DNA of 64,000 nucleotides from Neglectibacter sp. X58 (GTDB lineage Bacteria > Bacillota > Clostridia > Oscillospirales > Acutalibacteraceae): contig NZ_QWEO01000001.1 of assembly GCF_009936035.1 (NCBI RefSeq), positions 62,001-126,000 on the forward strand, written 5' to 3'. How positions within the stretch are numbered: the stretch's first letter is position 1; each line of letters starts with the position of its first letter. The notes under the pieces are model-generated. The model was not told the DNA's origin and searched no databases. It was given only the letters and a program-made list of their open reading frames with translations. Shown here one piece after another: positions 9,401 to 17,542 of the stretch. Made by a program: the position numbers and the translations under genes.

Positions 9401-10796
9401 CCGGTACACAGAAGTGCTTTTCGGCAGGGACAACGTGTTCAAGGCCGGCACCATTGCCACAGTGGCGGACAAGACGGCCTTTGGCTATGTGAAAAAATAT
9501 GCCGAAGAGCGGCAGACCACCTTCCACAAGGCAGAGGAAAAGCGGCTCTCCATTGGCTGTACAGGGGTGAAGCGCACCACAGGCCAGCACCCCGGCGGCA
9601 TGATCGTGGTGCCCAGAGGCATGGAGGTGTACGACTTCTGCCCCGTCCAGCACCCGGCAAACGACCAGAAGTCTGACAACATCACCACCCATTTCGACTT
9701 CCACTCCATCCACGACAACGTGTGCAAGCTGGACGAGCTGGGACACGACGTGCCCACCATCTACCGGTATCTGGAGGACTACACAGGCATCCCTGTCATG
9801 CAGGTTTCCATGAGCGATCCGGAGGTGATGAGCCTGTTCCATTCCCCCAAAGCCCTGGGCGTCACCCCGGAGGATTTGGGCGGAGTAAAAACAGGGACGC
9901 TGTCCCTGCCGGAGCTGGGCACAAACTTTGTGCGGGGGATGCTGGAGGAATCGAACCCCACGAAATTCTCCGACCTCCTGCAGGTTTCCGGCCTTTCCCA
10001 TGGCACAGACGTGTGGCTGGGCAACGCCCAGGAGTTGATTAAAAACAAAACCTGCACCATCTCTGAGGTTATCGGCACCCGGGACAGCATCATGGTGTAC
10101 CTGATGAACAAGGGCCTGGATCCGAAAATGGCTTTTAAAATTATGGAGATTGTGCGCAAGGGCAAGGCCACAAAGCTTTTAACCCAAGAGCACATTGCCG
10201 CCATGAAGGAGCACAACGTGCCCCAATGGTATATTGACTCCTGCTTTAAAATCAAGTACATGTTCCCCAAGGCCCATGCGGCGGCCTATATGATTGCCGC
10301 TTTGCGGCTGGGCTGGTATAAGGTGCATAAGCCCACAGAGTTTTACGCGGCGTATTTCACTGTGCGCAGCGACGACTTCGACGGGGCCACCGCCGCTTTG
10401 GGCCGGGAAGCCGTCTCCCGGAAAATGCGGGAGCTGGACACGAAAATCAAGAACCGGGAGGCCAGCGCCAAAGAAGAGGGCGAGTTTGGCACCCTGCAGA
10501 TTATCAACGAAATGCTGGCCCGGGATATTAAGCTGCGGCCTGTGGACATCTATAAATCCCATGCCAACAAGTTCCTGGTGGAGGAGGGGGAAATCCGCCT
10601 GCCCTTCTCAAGCCTGAGCGGCGTAGGCGGCGCCGCGGCGGAAGGCCTGTTGGAAGCAAGGCAAAGCGGCGGGGAATATATCTCCATTGACGATTTGCAG
10701 GCTAGGGCCAAGGTTTCCAGCGCCGTCATTGAGGCCCTCCGGAACACCGGGGCCTTAAAGGATCTGCCGGAAAGCAGCCAGACCACCCTGTTTTAA
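6462..10796 (+). CDS. polC: DNA polymerase III alpha subunit, PolC type
   Basis: Replicative polymerase of low-GC-type Gram-positives with built-in 3'-5' proofreading. 1444 residues, normal length. In order: an N-terminal region, an OB-fold (about 240-325), a PHP domain beginning HLHTNMSDMDG (about 338) and interrupted by a DnaQ-type exonuclease (FDLETTGLS, about 427), a zinc site (CPKCQ at about 911 with CPHCG downstream), and the polymerase core with PDIDLNFSGEYQ (about 965) holding catalytic aspartates. TTG start with AGAGGAGGA eight bases upstream. It follows a 270-base palindrome-rich gap. Confidence 0.97.
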   Translation: MSTLGEFFQKELAGKTFPEGLLEGEIENLRVSREPRGIEVGIRFPQFVAYESFAKLAEALEGFGAVRVLPRFPRESFAPECLPSLCAALKQQDATLNGTFHQAEARWEEGVLTVELRHGGLSLLEARHTDQRMQDLVREWFSLGCRVEFTGKTSTKAGSASLLERIHTQEEKQRREQAIQEMEAYEEAMKEQASRRKISVRGEENLLPAIVPETARPLIGAVPKGHITPLAEAAIDLGSIIVWGEIFSLESKETRDKSRKIYSIDITDYTSSITLKIIQDAGQCKELDSLKAGKSLLVRGSLEYDKYDRENVLRPRAIATVEQVEVVDDALEKRVELHLHTNMSDMDGMTPAGDLIKQAHKWGQKAVAITDHGVAQAFPEAMNAEAAIRKEDPEFKVLYGTEAYFVNDLVPAVTGETSQPLEGDFICFDLETTGLSPKKDRMTEIGAVRIHNGEVTDHFDTFVDPEMPIPPKITELTGITNEMVQGAPKEAEALKAFYEFCGESPVLVAHNAGFDTGFLRAAGERAGIPFQHVYIDSVPICRALLTDIKNCKLDTVASYLKLKPFNHHRADDDAATLGEIFLRLLQRLREGQGAKLVSDINTALAGGDAKKLRPYHMILLVKNHTGLKNLYRLISKGHLEYFYRSPRTPKSELNKYREGLLVGSACEAGELFQAMVRGDSFENLCKIAEYYDYLEIQPLGNNMFMVRNGDTDIEGLKEYNRTIVRIGEKLHKMVVATCDVHFKDPKDATFRKILMAGKGFSDADQQAPLYMRTTPEMLEEFSYLGKEKAFEVVVTNPGKIADMIDHLRPVPMGNFPPFIEGAQEQLIDITWQRAKAKYGDPVPEIVEKRLNKELGSIVKHGFSVLYMTAQKLVADSEAHGYLVGSRGSVGSSFVASMSGISEVNPLEPHYVCPKCQYSEFITDGSVDSGFDLPPKTCPHCGAELDRDGHTIPFETFLGFDGDKVPDIDLNFSGEYQSGAHRYTEVLFGRDNVFKAGTIATVADKTAFGYVKKYAEERQTTFHKAEEKRLSIGCTGVKRTTGQHPGGMIVVPRGMEVYDFCPVQHPANDQKSDNITTHFDFHSIHDNVCKLDELGHDVPTIYRYLEDYTGIPVMQVSMSDPEVMSLFHSPKALGVTPEDLGGVKTGTLSLPELGTNFVRGMLEESNPTKFSDLLQVSGLSHGTDVWLGNAQELIKNKTCTISEVIGTRDSIMVYLMNKGLDPKMAFKIMEIVRKGKATKLLTQEHIAAMKEHNVPQWYIDSCFKIKYMFPKAHAAAYMIAALRLGWYKVHKPTEFYAAYFTVRSDDFDGATAALGREAVSRKMRELDTKIKNREASAKEEGEFGTLQIINEMLARDIKLRPVDIYKSHANKFLVEEGEIRLPFSSLSGVGGAAAEGLLEARQSGGEYISIDDLQARAKVSSAVIEALRNTGALKDLPESSQTTLF

Positions 10797-10981
10797 GGCA
10801 GCGTAACGAAACGCATTGCCCTGCAAAGCGTTTTGCACCTAAGACGCGGGTGAGGCCTGCGCAGACTTTTCGCTGCGCTTTGCGCGCTTACCGGGGCGCC
10901 GCGCCCGCCAGGGGTGCTCCCGAAGCATCCCTTTGGCAAGTGGCAGAAACAATGTCGCGGAGTTTCCCGGGAAATACGGGC
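10797..10981. other. Palindrome-rich gap after polC
   Basis: No coding frame is credible here. Several hairpins are visible: AAACGC/GCGTTT at about 10811-10836, GCGCAG/CTGCGC at about 10860-10879, GGGCG/CGCCC near 10893, and a longer imperfect one at about 10908-10940 built on GGGTGCT/AGCATCCC. They may end polC transcription, but no clear U-tract follows. They do not form the neat closed junction seen in the other elements. Confidence 0.35.
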
Positions 10982-11010
10982 TTGACAAAAAGCCGCCGAT
11001 GCTTTATTAT
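10982..11010 (+). promoter_or_regulatory. Promoter of the his operon
   Basis: A perfect -35 box TTGACA (10982-10987) and a -10 box TATTAT (11005-11010) are separated by 17 bases. They lie 35 bases before the hisZ start, where a GAGAGGAAAG ribosome site follows. Confidence 0.8.
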
Positions 11011-11027
11011 AGTAGCACAATAAAGCA
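11000..11027. promoter_or_regulatory. Candidate operator over the his -10 box
   Basis: TGCTTTATT (11000-11008) and AATAAAGCA (11019-11027) form a perfect 9-bp inverted repeat with a 10-base centre. It covers the -10 box and the expected transcription start. Its position suits a dimeric repressor site; no regulator gene adjoins it. Confidence 0.5.
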
Positions 11028-11044
11028 CAGAGAGGAAAGAGAAA

Positions 11045-12253
11045 ATGCGCACATACAGCAGAGTGACCCCGGAAGGGGCGCGGGATATCCTGTTTGAGGA
11101 GTGCCGGGGCCGCAGGGAGGTGCAGCGCAGGCTCACCTGGGCTTTTACCCTCCGGGGATACCGGGAGGTGATGACCCCGGGAATAGAATATTACGACGTG
11201 TTCAACCTGCCCGGCGCGGCGCTGCCCCAGCGGGAAATGTACAAGACTACGGACAACCGGGGGCGGCTTATCGTGTTCCGCCCCGATTCCACCCTGCCCA
11301 TCGCCCGCATGGCGGCCTCCCGGCTTCAGGGCCAGCAGAAGCCCCTGCGGCTTTATTACAACCAGAGCATTTACCGCAACCGCCCCGACCTTTCCGGCCG
11401 CAGCGATGAAAGCGCCCAGATGGGGGTGGAGCTGATGGGCGCCGGGGGCCTTGGGGCAGACTTGGAGGTGGTGTCCTTAGCGGCCCAGGCCCTGGAGGGC
11501 TGCGCGCCGGACTTCCGCATGGAATTGGGCCACGCCGGGATCTTCCGGGTGCTGGCAGACCAGCTTCCCGTATCCCCGGAGCAGAAGGAGGAACTGCGGG
11601 CCACCATTGAGGCGAAGAATTACGCGGCCCTGGAAGAACTTTTGGAGCCTTTAGGCGAAAACCCGGCGGCAGAGGCCATCCGCCGCCTGCCCCGGCTTTT
11701 CGGCGGGGAGGAGGCCCTGGAGGAAGCGGCCCGGTATTGTTCCGGCGGCGGGGCCGGGGAGATGCTCTGTTACCTGCGCACTGTCTACACCGCTTTGCAG
11801 AAGCTGGGGCTGGGAGACAGGCTGATGGTGGATTTAGGCTTAGTCCAGCGCAACGACTACTACACAGGCATTGTGTTCAGTGCCTATGTGCCCCACCATG
11901 GGGCGGCGGTGCTGATGGGCGGGCGGTATGACGGGCTGTGCGAAAAGTTTGGGGAGCCTATGCCTGCCGTAGGCTTTGCAGTGGATGTGGACGCCTGCGC
12001 CCTGCTGCTGGAAAATGGCATGGAGGAAGAGCCAGCCCCGGCTGTGCTGGTGTACGGGGAGCTGGGCTTTGAGGCAGAGGCGGAAAGCGCGGTGTCCCTT
12101 TTAACCCGCCAGGGCAGGCTGTGCGAACTGTCCCTGTTTGAAACGCTGGAGCAGGCGGAGGGGTATGCCCGGGACAGGGGCATCCCCCGGCTGGTGCTGG
12201 TGGGGCGCCAGGTGACGGAGATGGAAATAAAGCGGAAGGGGGCGAACCCATGA
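11045..12253 (+). CDS. hisZ: ATP phosphoribosyltransferase regulatory subunit
   Basis: Class II aminoacyl-tRNA-synthetase-like protein that forms the active HisZ-HisG complex and senses histidine. The 402-residue protein has the HisRS-like core (TPEGARDILFEE, RPDSTLPIARMAA, YNQSIYRNRPDLSG, ELGHAGIFRVL, GLVQRNDYYTGIVF, MGGRYDGLCEKF) but lacks tRNA-charging function in this family. ATG start after GAGAGGAAAG. The short HisG encoded next needs HisZ. The stop overlaps the hisG start as ATGA. Confidence 0.93.
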   Translation: MRTYSRVTPEGARDILFEECRGRREVQRRLTWAFTLRGYREVMTPGIEYYDVFNLPGAALPQREMYKTTDNRGRLIVFRPDSTLPIARMAASRLQGQQKPLRLYYNQSIYRNRPDLSGRSDESAQMGVELMGAGGLGADLEVVSLAAQALEGCAPDFRMELGHAGIFRVLADQLPVSPEQKEELRATIEAKNYAALEELLEPLGENPAAEAIRRLPRLFGGEEALEEAARYCSGGGAGEMLCYLRTVYTALQKLGLGDRLMVDLGLVQRNDYYTGIVFSAYVPHHGAAVLMGGRYDGLCEKFGEPMPAVGFAVDVDACALLLENGMEEEPAPAVLVYGELGFEAEAESAVSLLTRQGRLCELSLFETLEQAEGYARDRGIPRLVLVGRQVTEMEIKRKGANP

Positions 12254-12882
12254 AGCCCTTGCGGATAGCCCTGACAAAGGGCCGTTTGGAGAAAAAAACT
12301 GCTGCCCTTTTTGAGAAGGCCGGGCTTGACTGCCAAAGCCTTACGGACAAGGGCCGCAGGCTGATCCTGCCCATTGGGGGTGGGGAGATGGAGGCTGTGC
12401 TGGCAAAGGCGGCGGATGTTATCACCTATGTGGAGCAAGGCGTGTGCGACCTGGGGGTGGTGGGAAAAGACACCATCATGGAGCAGGGGCACCAGCTCTT
12501 TGAAATTTTAGATTTAGGCTTTGGGCGCTGCGGCTTTGCCCTGGCGGCCCCCAGGGGAGCGGATTTTTACGGAGGCTACCGGGTGAAAACCATTGCCTCC
12601 AAATACCCCAGCGTGGCAAGGCGTTTTTTCGAGAGCAAGCACATGGACGTGCGCATTATCAAGATAGAAGGCTCGGTGGAACTGGCCCCCCTGCTGGGCC
12701 TTTCCGACGGCATTGTGGATATTGTGGAAACCGGGGCCACCCTAAAGGAAAATGGCCTGGAGGTGATAGAACCCATTGCCCAGGTGTCTGCCCGGCTGGT
12801 GGTAAACCCTGCCAGCATGAAGCTGCGCAAGGGGGAGATTGAGGCCCTGGCGGCAAAGCTGGAGGAGAAGCTGGAAAGATGA
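12250..12882 (+). CDS. hisG: ATP phosphoribosyltransferase, short catalytic form
   Basis: First committed step of histidine synthesis: ATP + PRPP to phosphoribosyl-ATP. 210 residues, the short form without the C-terminal regulatory domain, consistent with hisZ just upstream. Typical segments are RIALTKGRLEKK, DLGVVGKDTIME, KYPSVARRFFESK, KIEGSVELAPLLGLSDGIVDIVET and ATLKENGLEVIE. Translationally coupled to hisZ through a 4-base overlap. A 93-base gap separates it from hisD. Confidence 0.95.
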   Translation: MKPLRIALTKGRLEKKTAALFEKAGLDCQSLTDKGRRLILPIGGGEMEAVLAKAADVITYVEQGVCDLGVVGKDTIMEQGHQLFEILDLGFGRCGFALAAPRGADFYGGYRVKTIASKYPSVARRFFESKHMDVRIIKIEGSVELAPLLGLSDGIVDIVETGATLKENGLEVIEPIAQVSARLVVNPASMKLRKGEIEALAAKLEEKLER

Positions 12883-12975
12883 CAAAAGGGTTACAAAACC
12901 TGCGGGTTTTCCCCGAAAACAGCGCTTTTACCCATTATTAACAATTTGTTCATATTTTAAAAGAGGTGGATGTTG

Positions 12976-14265
12976 ATGATACGCACGGTGAAAGGCGAGC
13001 GGCAGGCCCGCCTTGCCTTTATAGACGAGCTGAAGGCCCGGGTGGGCCAGGCGGACAGGGCTGTGGAAGAGTCTGTGGCGGAGATTATCCGAAACGTGAA
13101 GGAGGGCGGGGATGAGGCCGTTCAGAATTATTCCCGCCAGTTTGACGGCTGGGCGCCGGAAAGGCTGGAGCTTACCCGCCAGGAGATGGAGGAAATTGCC
13201 CAGGCGTGCGCCCCGGAATTTTTAGAGGCCCTTAGGAGGGCAGCGGAAAACATCCGGATATTCCATGCCCGGCAGAAGCAGCAGAGCCGCATCGACCCTA
13301 TGGGCGGCATCATCACGGGCCAGCGGGTGCGGGGCCTGCACCGGGCGGGGGTTTACGTGCCTGGCGGTACGGCGGGATACCCTTCCTCTGTGCTGATGAA
13401 CGTGATACCCGCCCAGGTGGCGGAGGTGGGGGAAATTGTAATGGCTACGCCCCCGGGCCGCACAGGCCGGCCCGACCCCAACATCATCGCTGCGGCCCTT
13501 GCCGCCGGGGTGGACAGGGTGTTCCTCATGGGCGGCGCCCAGGCGGTCGCGGCCATGGCCTACGGCACGGAGACGGTGCCCAAGGTGGACAAAATCGTGG
13601 GGCCGGGGAACATTTTCGTGGCTACCGCCAAGAAGCAGCTTTACGGCGTGGTGGACATCGACATGATAGCCGGGCCAAGCGAAATCCTCATCATAGCCGA
13701 TTCCTCCGCAAATCCGGAGTATCTGGCAGCGGATTTGATGAGCCAGGCGGAGCATGACAAAATGGCTTCTGCCATCCTCATCACCCCGGACGAGAAGCTG
13801 GCGGCCCAGACAGTGGAGGCCCTGTACAAGCAGCTTGAAAGCCTTTCCCGCAGGGAGATTATCGAGGAATCCTTGGACACCTACGGGGCGGTGCTCCTTA
13901 CGGAAAACATGGACGAGGCGGTGGAATTTGCAAACCTTCTGGCCCCGGAGCACCTGGAGGTCTGCTGCGACAACCCCTTTGCCTATCTGGGCAGGCTGGA
14001 CAACGCGGGTTCCCTGTTTTTGGGCCACTATTCCCCAGAGCCTTTAGGGGACTATTTTGCCGGGCCGAACCATGTGCTGCCCACCGGGGGCACAGCCAGG
14101 TTTTTCTCGCCCCTTTCTGTGGATGACTTCGTGAAGAAATCCGGCTTTGTATATTATCCCAAAGAAGCGCTTTTAGACGCTGCCGATGATATTATCCTTT
14201 TGGCGGAAACAGAAGAGCTTACCGCCCACGCCAACTCCGTCCGGGTGCGCAAGGATGGGAAATAG
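12976..14265 (+). CDS. hisD: Histidinol dehydrogenase
   Basis: Zinc, NAD-dependent enzyme for the last two oxidations to L-histidine. The signature is present: DMIAGPSEILIIADSS then AADLMSQAEHD, with PGGTAGYPSSV and VDKIVGPGNIFVATAK upstream. I prefer ATG 12976 over the in-frame ATG at 12970, because the GAGGTGG ribosome site abuts 12970 but is correctly spaced from 12976. About 429 residues. Third enzyme gene of the operon. Confidence 0.95.
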   Translation: MIRTVKGERQARLAFIDELKARVGQADRAVEESVAEIIRNVKEGGDEAVQNYSRQFDGWAPERLELTRQEMEEIAQACAPEFLEALRRAAENIRIFHARQKQQSRIDPMGGIITGQRVRGLHRAGVYVPGGTAGYPSSVLMNVIPAQVAEVGEIVMATPPGRTGRPDPNIIAAALAAGVDRVFLMGGAQAVAAMAYGTETVPKVDKIVGPGNIFVATAKKQLYGVVDIDMIAGPSEILIIADSSANPEYLAADLMSQAEHDKMASAILITPDEKLAAQTVEALYKQLESLSRREIIEESLDTYGAVLLTENMDEAVEFANLLAPEHLEVCCDNPFAYLGRLDNAGSLFLGHYSPEPLGDYFAGPNHVLPTGGTARFFSPLSVDDFVKKSGFVYYPKEALLDAADDIILLAETEELTAHANSVRVRKDGK

Positions 14266-14269
14266 GCCC

Positions 14270-14584
14270 ATGGAAACAGTGGAGGATGTGTATAAGGCCC
14301 TGGAGGCCCGGGGCTTTGTGCCGGAATGGCTGACAAAGGGGAAGGAAGCGGCTGTGCTGTATTTTACAGGGGGCCGCAAACAGTATAAGCTTTATTTTGA
14401 CGAGAGCTTTGTGGAGGTTTCCCAGAAAAAGCGTTTGTTCCGGGAGGAATACTGGCACAGCATAGGCGTGCGCCGCTATGAAAACCCAGAGGACACCGTG
14501 GCGGACGTGTACGACACAGTGGCGTGGTGCCTGGAGGAATATGGCGGGAAAAAGGAGGACAAGGCACATGTACAGCCTGAATGA
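14270..14584 (+). CDS. Unknown small protein inside the his operon
   Basis: About 104 residues starting METVEDVYKALEARGF, mixed alpha/beta in appearance, with aromatic and charged residues and no signal peptide, membrane segment or cysteine pair. I do not recognise the family. An in-frame ATG at 14255 overlapping the hisD stop is an alternative start. Its end overlaps the hisC start by 17 bases, so it is almost certainly co-transcribed and co-translated with the histidine genes. It shows no similarity that I can see to HisH or HisF. Confidence 0.75.
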   Translation: METVEDVYKALEARGFVPEWLTKGKEAAVLYFTGGRKQYKLYFDESFVEVSQKKRLFREEYWHSIGVRRYENPEDTVADVYDTVAWCLEEYGGKKEDKAHVQPE

Positions 14585-15641
14585 AAAAGCGAAAGGCCTT
14601 AAAGCGTATGACCCCATTGGAGGGGACTTCCAGGTGCGCCTGGACGCAAACGAGTCTTTCCTGCCTTTGCCGGAGGAGGTACTCCTGGATGCCCAGACGG
14701 CCCTTCCGGAACTGGCCTTCAACCGCTATCCAGACCCTGCCGCTAAGGAGCTTTGCGCCGCCTTTGCCCGGCATTATGGGGTGCCGGAAGGGCAGGTGGT
14801 GGTGGGAAATGGTTCTGACGAGCTGATAACCGTAATTTTCAGCACCTTCCTGGAAAAAGGGGATGCTTTTGCCACCCTGGAGCCGGACTTTTCCATGTAT
14901 GCCTTTAACGGCTTTTTGCAGGAGGCCCGGCATGTGCCCATTCAGAAGGGAGAGGGCCTTCGCGTAGACATAGACGAAACCATCCGGGTTTGTGAGGAGG
15001 AAGGGGTAAGACTGCTGATTTTCAGCAACCCCTGCAATCCCACTTCCCTGGTGTGCCCCAAAGAAGAAGTGGCCCGGCTTATCCGCTCGGTCAGCGCTTT
15101 GGTGGTGCTGGACGAGGCTTATATGGACTTTTCCGACCAGAGCCTTCTGGGGGAAGCGGACAGCTTTGATAACCTCATCATCCTGCGCACCTGCTCCAAG
15201 GCCTTTGGTATGGCGGCCCTGCGGCTGGGATTTGCGGTGGCCCGGCCTTTGCTGGCAGACACCCTGCGGGCGGCAAAATCTCCCTATAATGTAAACGCCT
15301 TGTCTCAGAAGATGGGGGCATTGGCACTGGGGCAGGATGCAGCCATCAAGGCCGCCCTGGAGGAAATCCTTCTGTCCCGGGACGAGCTGGCGGCTGGGCT
15401 GGAAGAATTGGGGCGGAAATATCCCGGGCGCTTTACCCTGCTGCCAAGCGACACCAATTTCTGCGCCCTCTTCATGGAGGACAGGCAGGCCCTGTTCGAT
15501 TTCCTGTGCGCCCGGGGCATTGCCGTCCGCCTTACCGGGGGCCTTGTCCGCATTACCTGCGGCACGCCGGAGGAAAACAGGATTTTCCTCCGGGCGGCGG
15601 AAGAGTATTTCAAGGCTTCAGGAAAGGGGGGGCAGGCATGA
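14568..15641 (+). CDS. hisC: Histidinol-phosphate aminotransferase
   Basis: PLP enzyme converting imidazole acetol phosphate to histidinol phosphate. About 357 residues beginning MYSLNEKAKGLKAYDP. Motifs: LDANESFLPLP, FNRYPDPAAKEL, VGNGSDELI, FSNPCNPTS, VLDEAYMDF and the PLP lysine in LRTCSKAFGMAALRLG. The start at 14568 has AGGAGG ten bases upstream; the frame is open further back but that part overlaps the previous gene out of frame. The stop overlaps hisB as ATGA. Confidence 0.95.
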   Translation: MYSLNEKAKGLKAYDPIGGDFQVRLDANESFLPLPEEVLLDAQTALPELAFNRYPDPAAKELCAAFARHYGVPEGQVVVGNGSDELITVIFSTFLEKGDAFATLEPDFSMYAFNGFLQEARHVPIQKGEGLRVDIDETIRVCEEEGVRLLIFSNPCNPTSLVCPKEEVARLIRSVSALVVLDEAYMDFSDQSLLGEADSFDNLIILRTCSKAFGMAALRLGFAVARPLLADTLRAAKSPYNVNALSQKMGALALGQDAAIKAALEEILLSRDELAAGLEELGRKYPGRFTLLPSDTNFCALFMEDRQALFDFLCARGIAVRLTGGLVRITCGTPEENRIFLRAAEEYFKASGKGGQA

Positions 15642-16216
15642 AGCGTCAGGCTTCTGTAACAAGGAAAACAAGGGAAACAGATATCAAGCTGGCCCTCTCC
15701 CTGGACGGCGGCCCAGTGGAGGTTGCCACAGGCGTCGGCTTTTTCGACCACATGCTGACAGCCTTCGGGGTACACAGCGGCTTTGGCCTGGAGGTTTGGG
15801 CCAAGGGGGACTTGGAGGTGGACTGCCACCACACAGTGGAGGACGTGGGCATTGTGCTGGGCCAGGCCATGGCCCAGGCTTTAGGGGACAAAAGCGGCAT
15901 TAAGCGTTATGGCCACGCCTACATCCCTATGGACGAGGCCCTGGGTTCCTGCGTGGTGGATATCAGCGGCAGGCCCTTCCTGGTGTTCCAGGCGGCGTTT
16001 CCCCAGGAGGCTCTGGGGGCATATGACGCCTGCATGACAGAGGAGTTTTTCCGGGCCTTTGCCATGCACAGCGGCCTGACTCTCCACCTTGCCTGCCCCT
16101 ATGGGAAAAATTCCCATCACATGATTGAAGCTCTCTTTAAGGCCTGCGCCCACGCGTTGCGGGACGCCTGCGCCCTGGGGCAGGAAGGGGTGCTTTCCTC
16201 CAAAGGGATGCTGTAG
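15638..16216 (+). CDS. hisB: Imidazoleglycerol-phosphate dehydratase
   Basis: Mn-dependent dehydratase giving imidazole acetol phosphate. 192 residues, the monofunctional form. Metal-binding motifs are CHHTVEDVGIVLG and SHHMIEALFKACAHALRDA, plus FFDHMLTAFGVHSGF. The ATG sits in a 4-base overlap with hisC. In the usual gene order hisH would come next; here a 222-base gap without a gene follows. Confidence 0.96.
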   Translation: MKRQASVTRKTRETDIKLALSLDGGPVEVATGVGFFDHMLTAFGVHSGFGLEVWAKGDLEVDCHHTVEDVGIVLGQAMAQALGDKSGIKRYGHAYIPMDEALGSCVVDISGRPFLVFQAAFPQEALGAYDACMTEEFFRAFAMHSGLTLHLACPYGKNSHHMIEALFKACAHALRDACALGQEGVLSSKGML

Positions 16217-16218
16217 GA

Positions 16219-16272
16219 GACGCTTTCGGTGCTTTTTGCCTCCGGCGGCTCAAAAGCATTTCAGGAAGCGTC
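16219..16272. promoter_or_regulatory. Nested hairpin after hisB
   Basis: GACGCTT (16219-16225) pairs with AAGCGTC (16266-16272), and inside it TGCTTTT (16230-16236) pairs with AAAAGCA (16252-16258) around a CC/GG tip. It starts right after the hisB stop in the gap before hisAI. No U-run follows directly, so it may be an RNA processing or stability element rather than a terminator. Confidence 0.45.
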
Positions 16273-16438
16273 AGAATTGTGCTGGAAAAGAATGATGAAC
16301 AAAGTGTGAATTCTTAGAAAAAACTGCGGTTTTTTGCAAAAAAGTTGGGTTTTGTAAACAATTTGTAATCTTTTTCGCCCGCTGGATAAGGGCTTTTTCA
16401 TACAGGTTTGACATCGTTATGGAAAGGAGAGTTTGCCT

Positions 16439-17542
16439 ATGATTATACTGCCAGCCATTGACCTGCACCAGGGCCAGTGCGTGCGCCTGCTGCAGGGGGA
16501 CTATGCCACAGCCCATGTGGTGGCGGACAGCGCCCTGGACACTGCCAGAAGCTTTCAGGAGCAGGGCGCCCGCTGGATGCACATGGTGGATTTGGACGGG
16601 GCCAAGGGAGGCGCGCCCCAAAATGCCCAGTTGATTTTTGACGTGCTCCAGAATGTGGACATGCACATTGAGGTGGGGGGCGGCATACGGGATATGGCTT
16701 CTGTAGAGCTGTATCTGGAGAAGGGCGTGAGCCGGGTGATTTTAGGCTCTGCCGCTTTGGAAAATCCCGCTTTTGTGAAAGAAGCTGTGGGCCGGTACGG
16801 CAAAAAAATTGCTGTGGGCATTGACGCTTTGGGGGGCAAGGCCGCCGCCCAGGGCTGGACGGAAAAAAGCGGGAAGGATTATCTGGAACTTGCCAAGGAG
16901 ATGGAGGCCCTGGGGGTGGAGTTTATCATCTGCACAGACATCCAGCAAGACGGCATGATGAGCGGGCCGAACCTGGAAATGCTGGATAAGCTGAACCGGG
17001 CTGTGTCCTGCAATATCATTGCCAGCGGCGGGGTCAGCAGCCTTTTGGATATTGTGAACCTGTATGATTTGGGGCTTTATGGCGCCATTGCCGGGAAGTC
17101 TATCTATACGGGGGCGCTGGATCTGCGCCGGGCCATTACCGCCTGCCAGCGGGTTTCCGGCAAGGCCCCCAAAACGCGGCAGGCGGCAGAGGACGAGCTG
17201 GAGCGGTATTTCCAGAAGTCTGAGCTGCTGCCCGCTGTTATCCAGGAGGAGGAAACCGGGGAGGTGCTGATGCTGGCCTATATGAACCGGGAGTCTTTGG
17301 TGAAAACCTTGCAAACCGGCACCACTTGGTTTTACAGCCGCAGCCGCAAGGCCCTTTGGAACAAGGGGGAGACTTCGGGCCACACCCAGCAGGTGTGCAG
17401 CGTCTATGCGGACTGCGACGATGACACCCTGCTCATTAAAGTGAAGCAGAAGGGTCCGGCCTGCCATACGGGCAGCCATAGCTGTTTTTTTAAAACCCTG
17501 TGGCCGGAAAAGGACGGGGCGGGACAGAAGAGCGTAGTGTGA
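16439..17542 (+). CDS. hisAI: HisA-HisI fusion: ProFAR isomerase + phosphoribosyl-AMP cyclohydrolase
   Basis: One open frame of 367 residues. Residues 1-about 240 are HisA, a beta/alpha barrel: [61 protein letters not shown]. After a short linker (about 241-255) follows His[39 protein letters not shown] and [11 protein letters not shown] with zinc and magnesium ligands. ATG 16439 has AAAGGAGA upstream. HisI acts two steps after HisG and HisA next but one, so the fusion joins nearby steps. In standard operons hisF lies between these genes; it is missing here. Confidence 0.93.
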   Translation: MIILPAIDLHQGQCVRLLQGDYATAHVVADSALDTARSFQEQGARWMHMVDLDGAKGGAPQNAQLIFDVLQNVDMHIEVGGGIRDMASVELYLEKGVSRVILGSAALENPAFVKEAVGRYGKKIAVGIDALGGKAAAQGWTEKSGKDYLELAKEMEALGVEFIICTDIQQDGMMSGPNLEMLDKLNRAVSCNIIASGGVSSLLDIVNLYDLGLYGAIAGKSIYTGALDLRRAITACQRVSGKAPKTRQAAEDELERYFQKSELLPAVIQEEETGEVLMLAYMNRESLVKTLQTGTTWFYSRSRKALWNKGETSGHTQQVCSVYADCDDDTLLIKVKQKGPACHTGSHSCFFKTLWPEKDGAGQKSVV

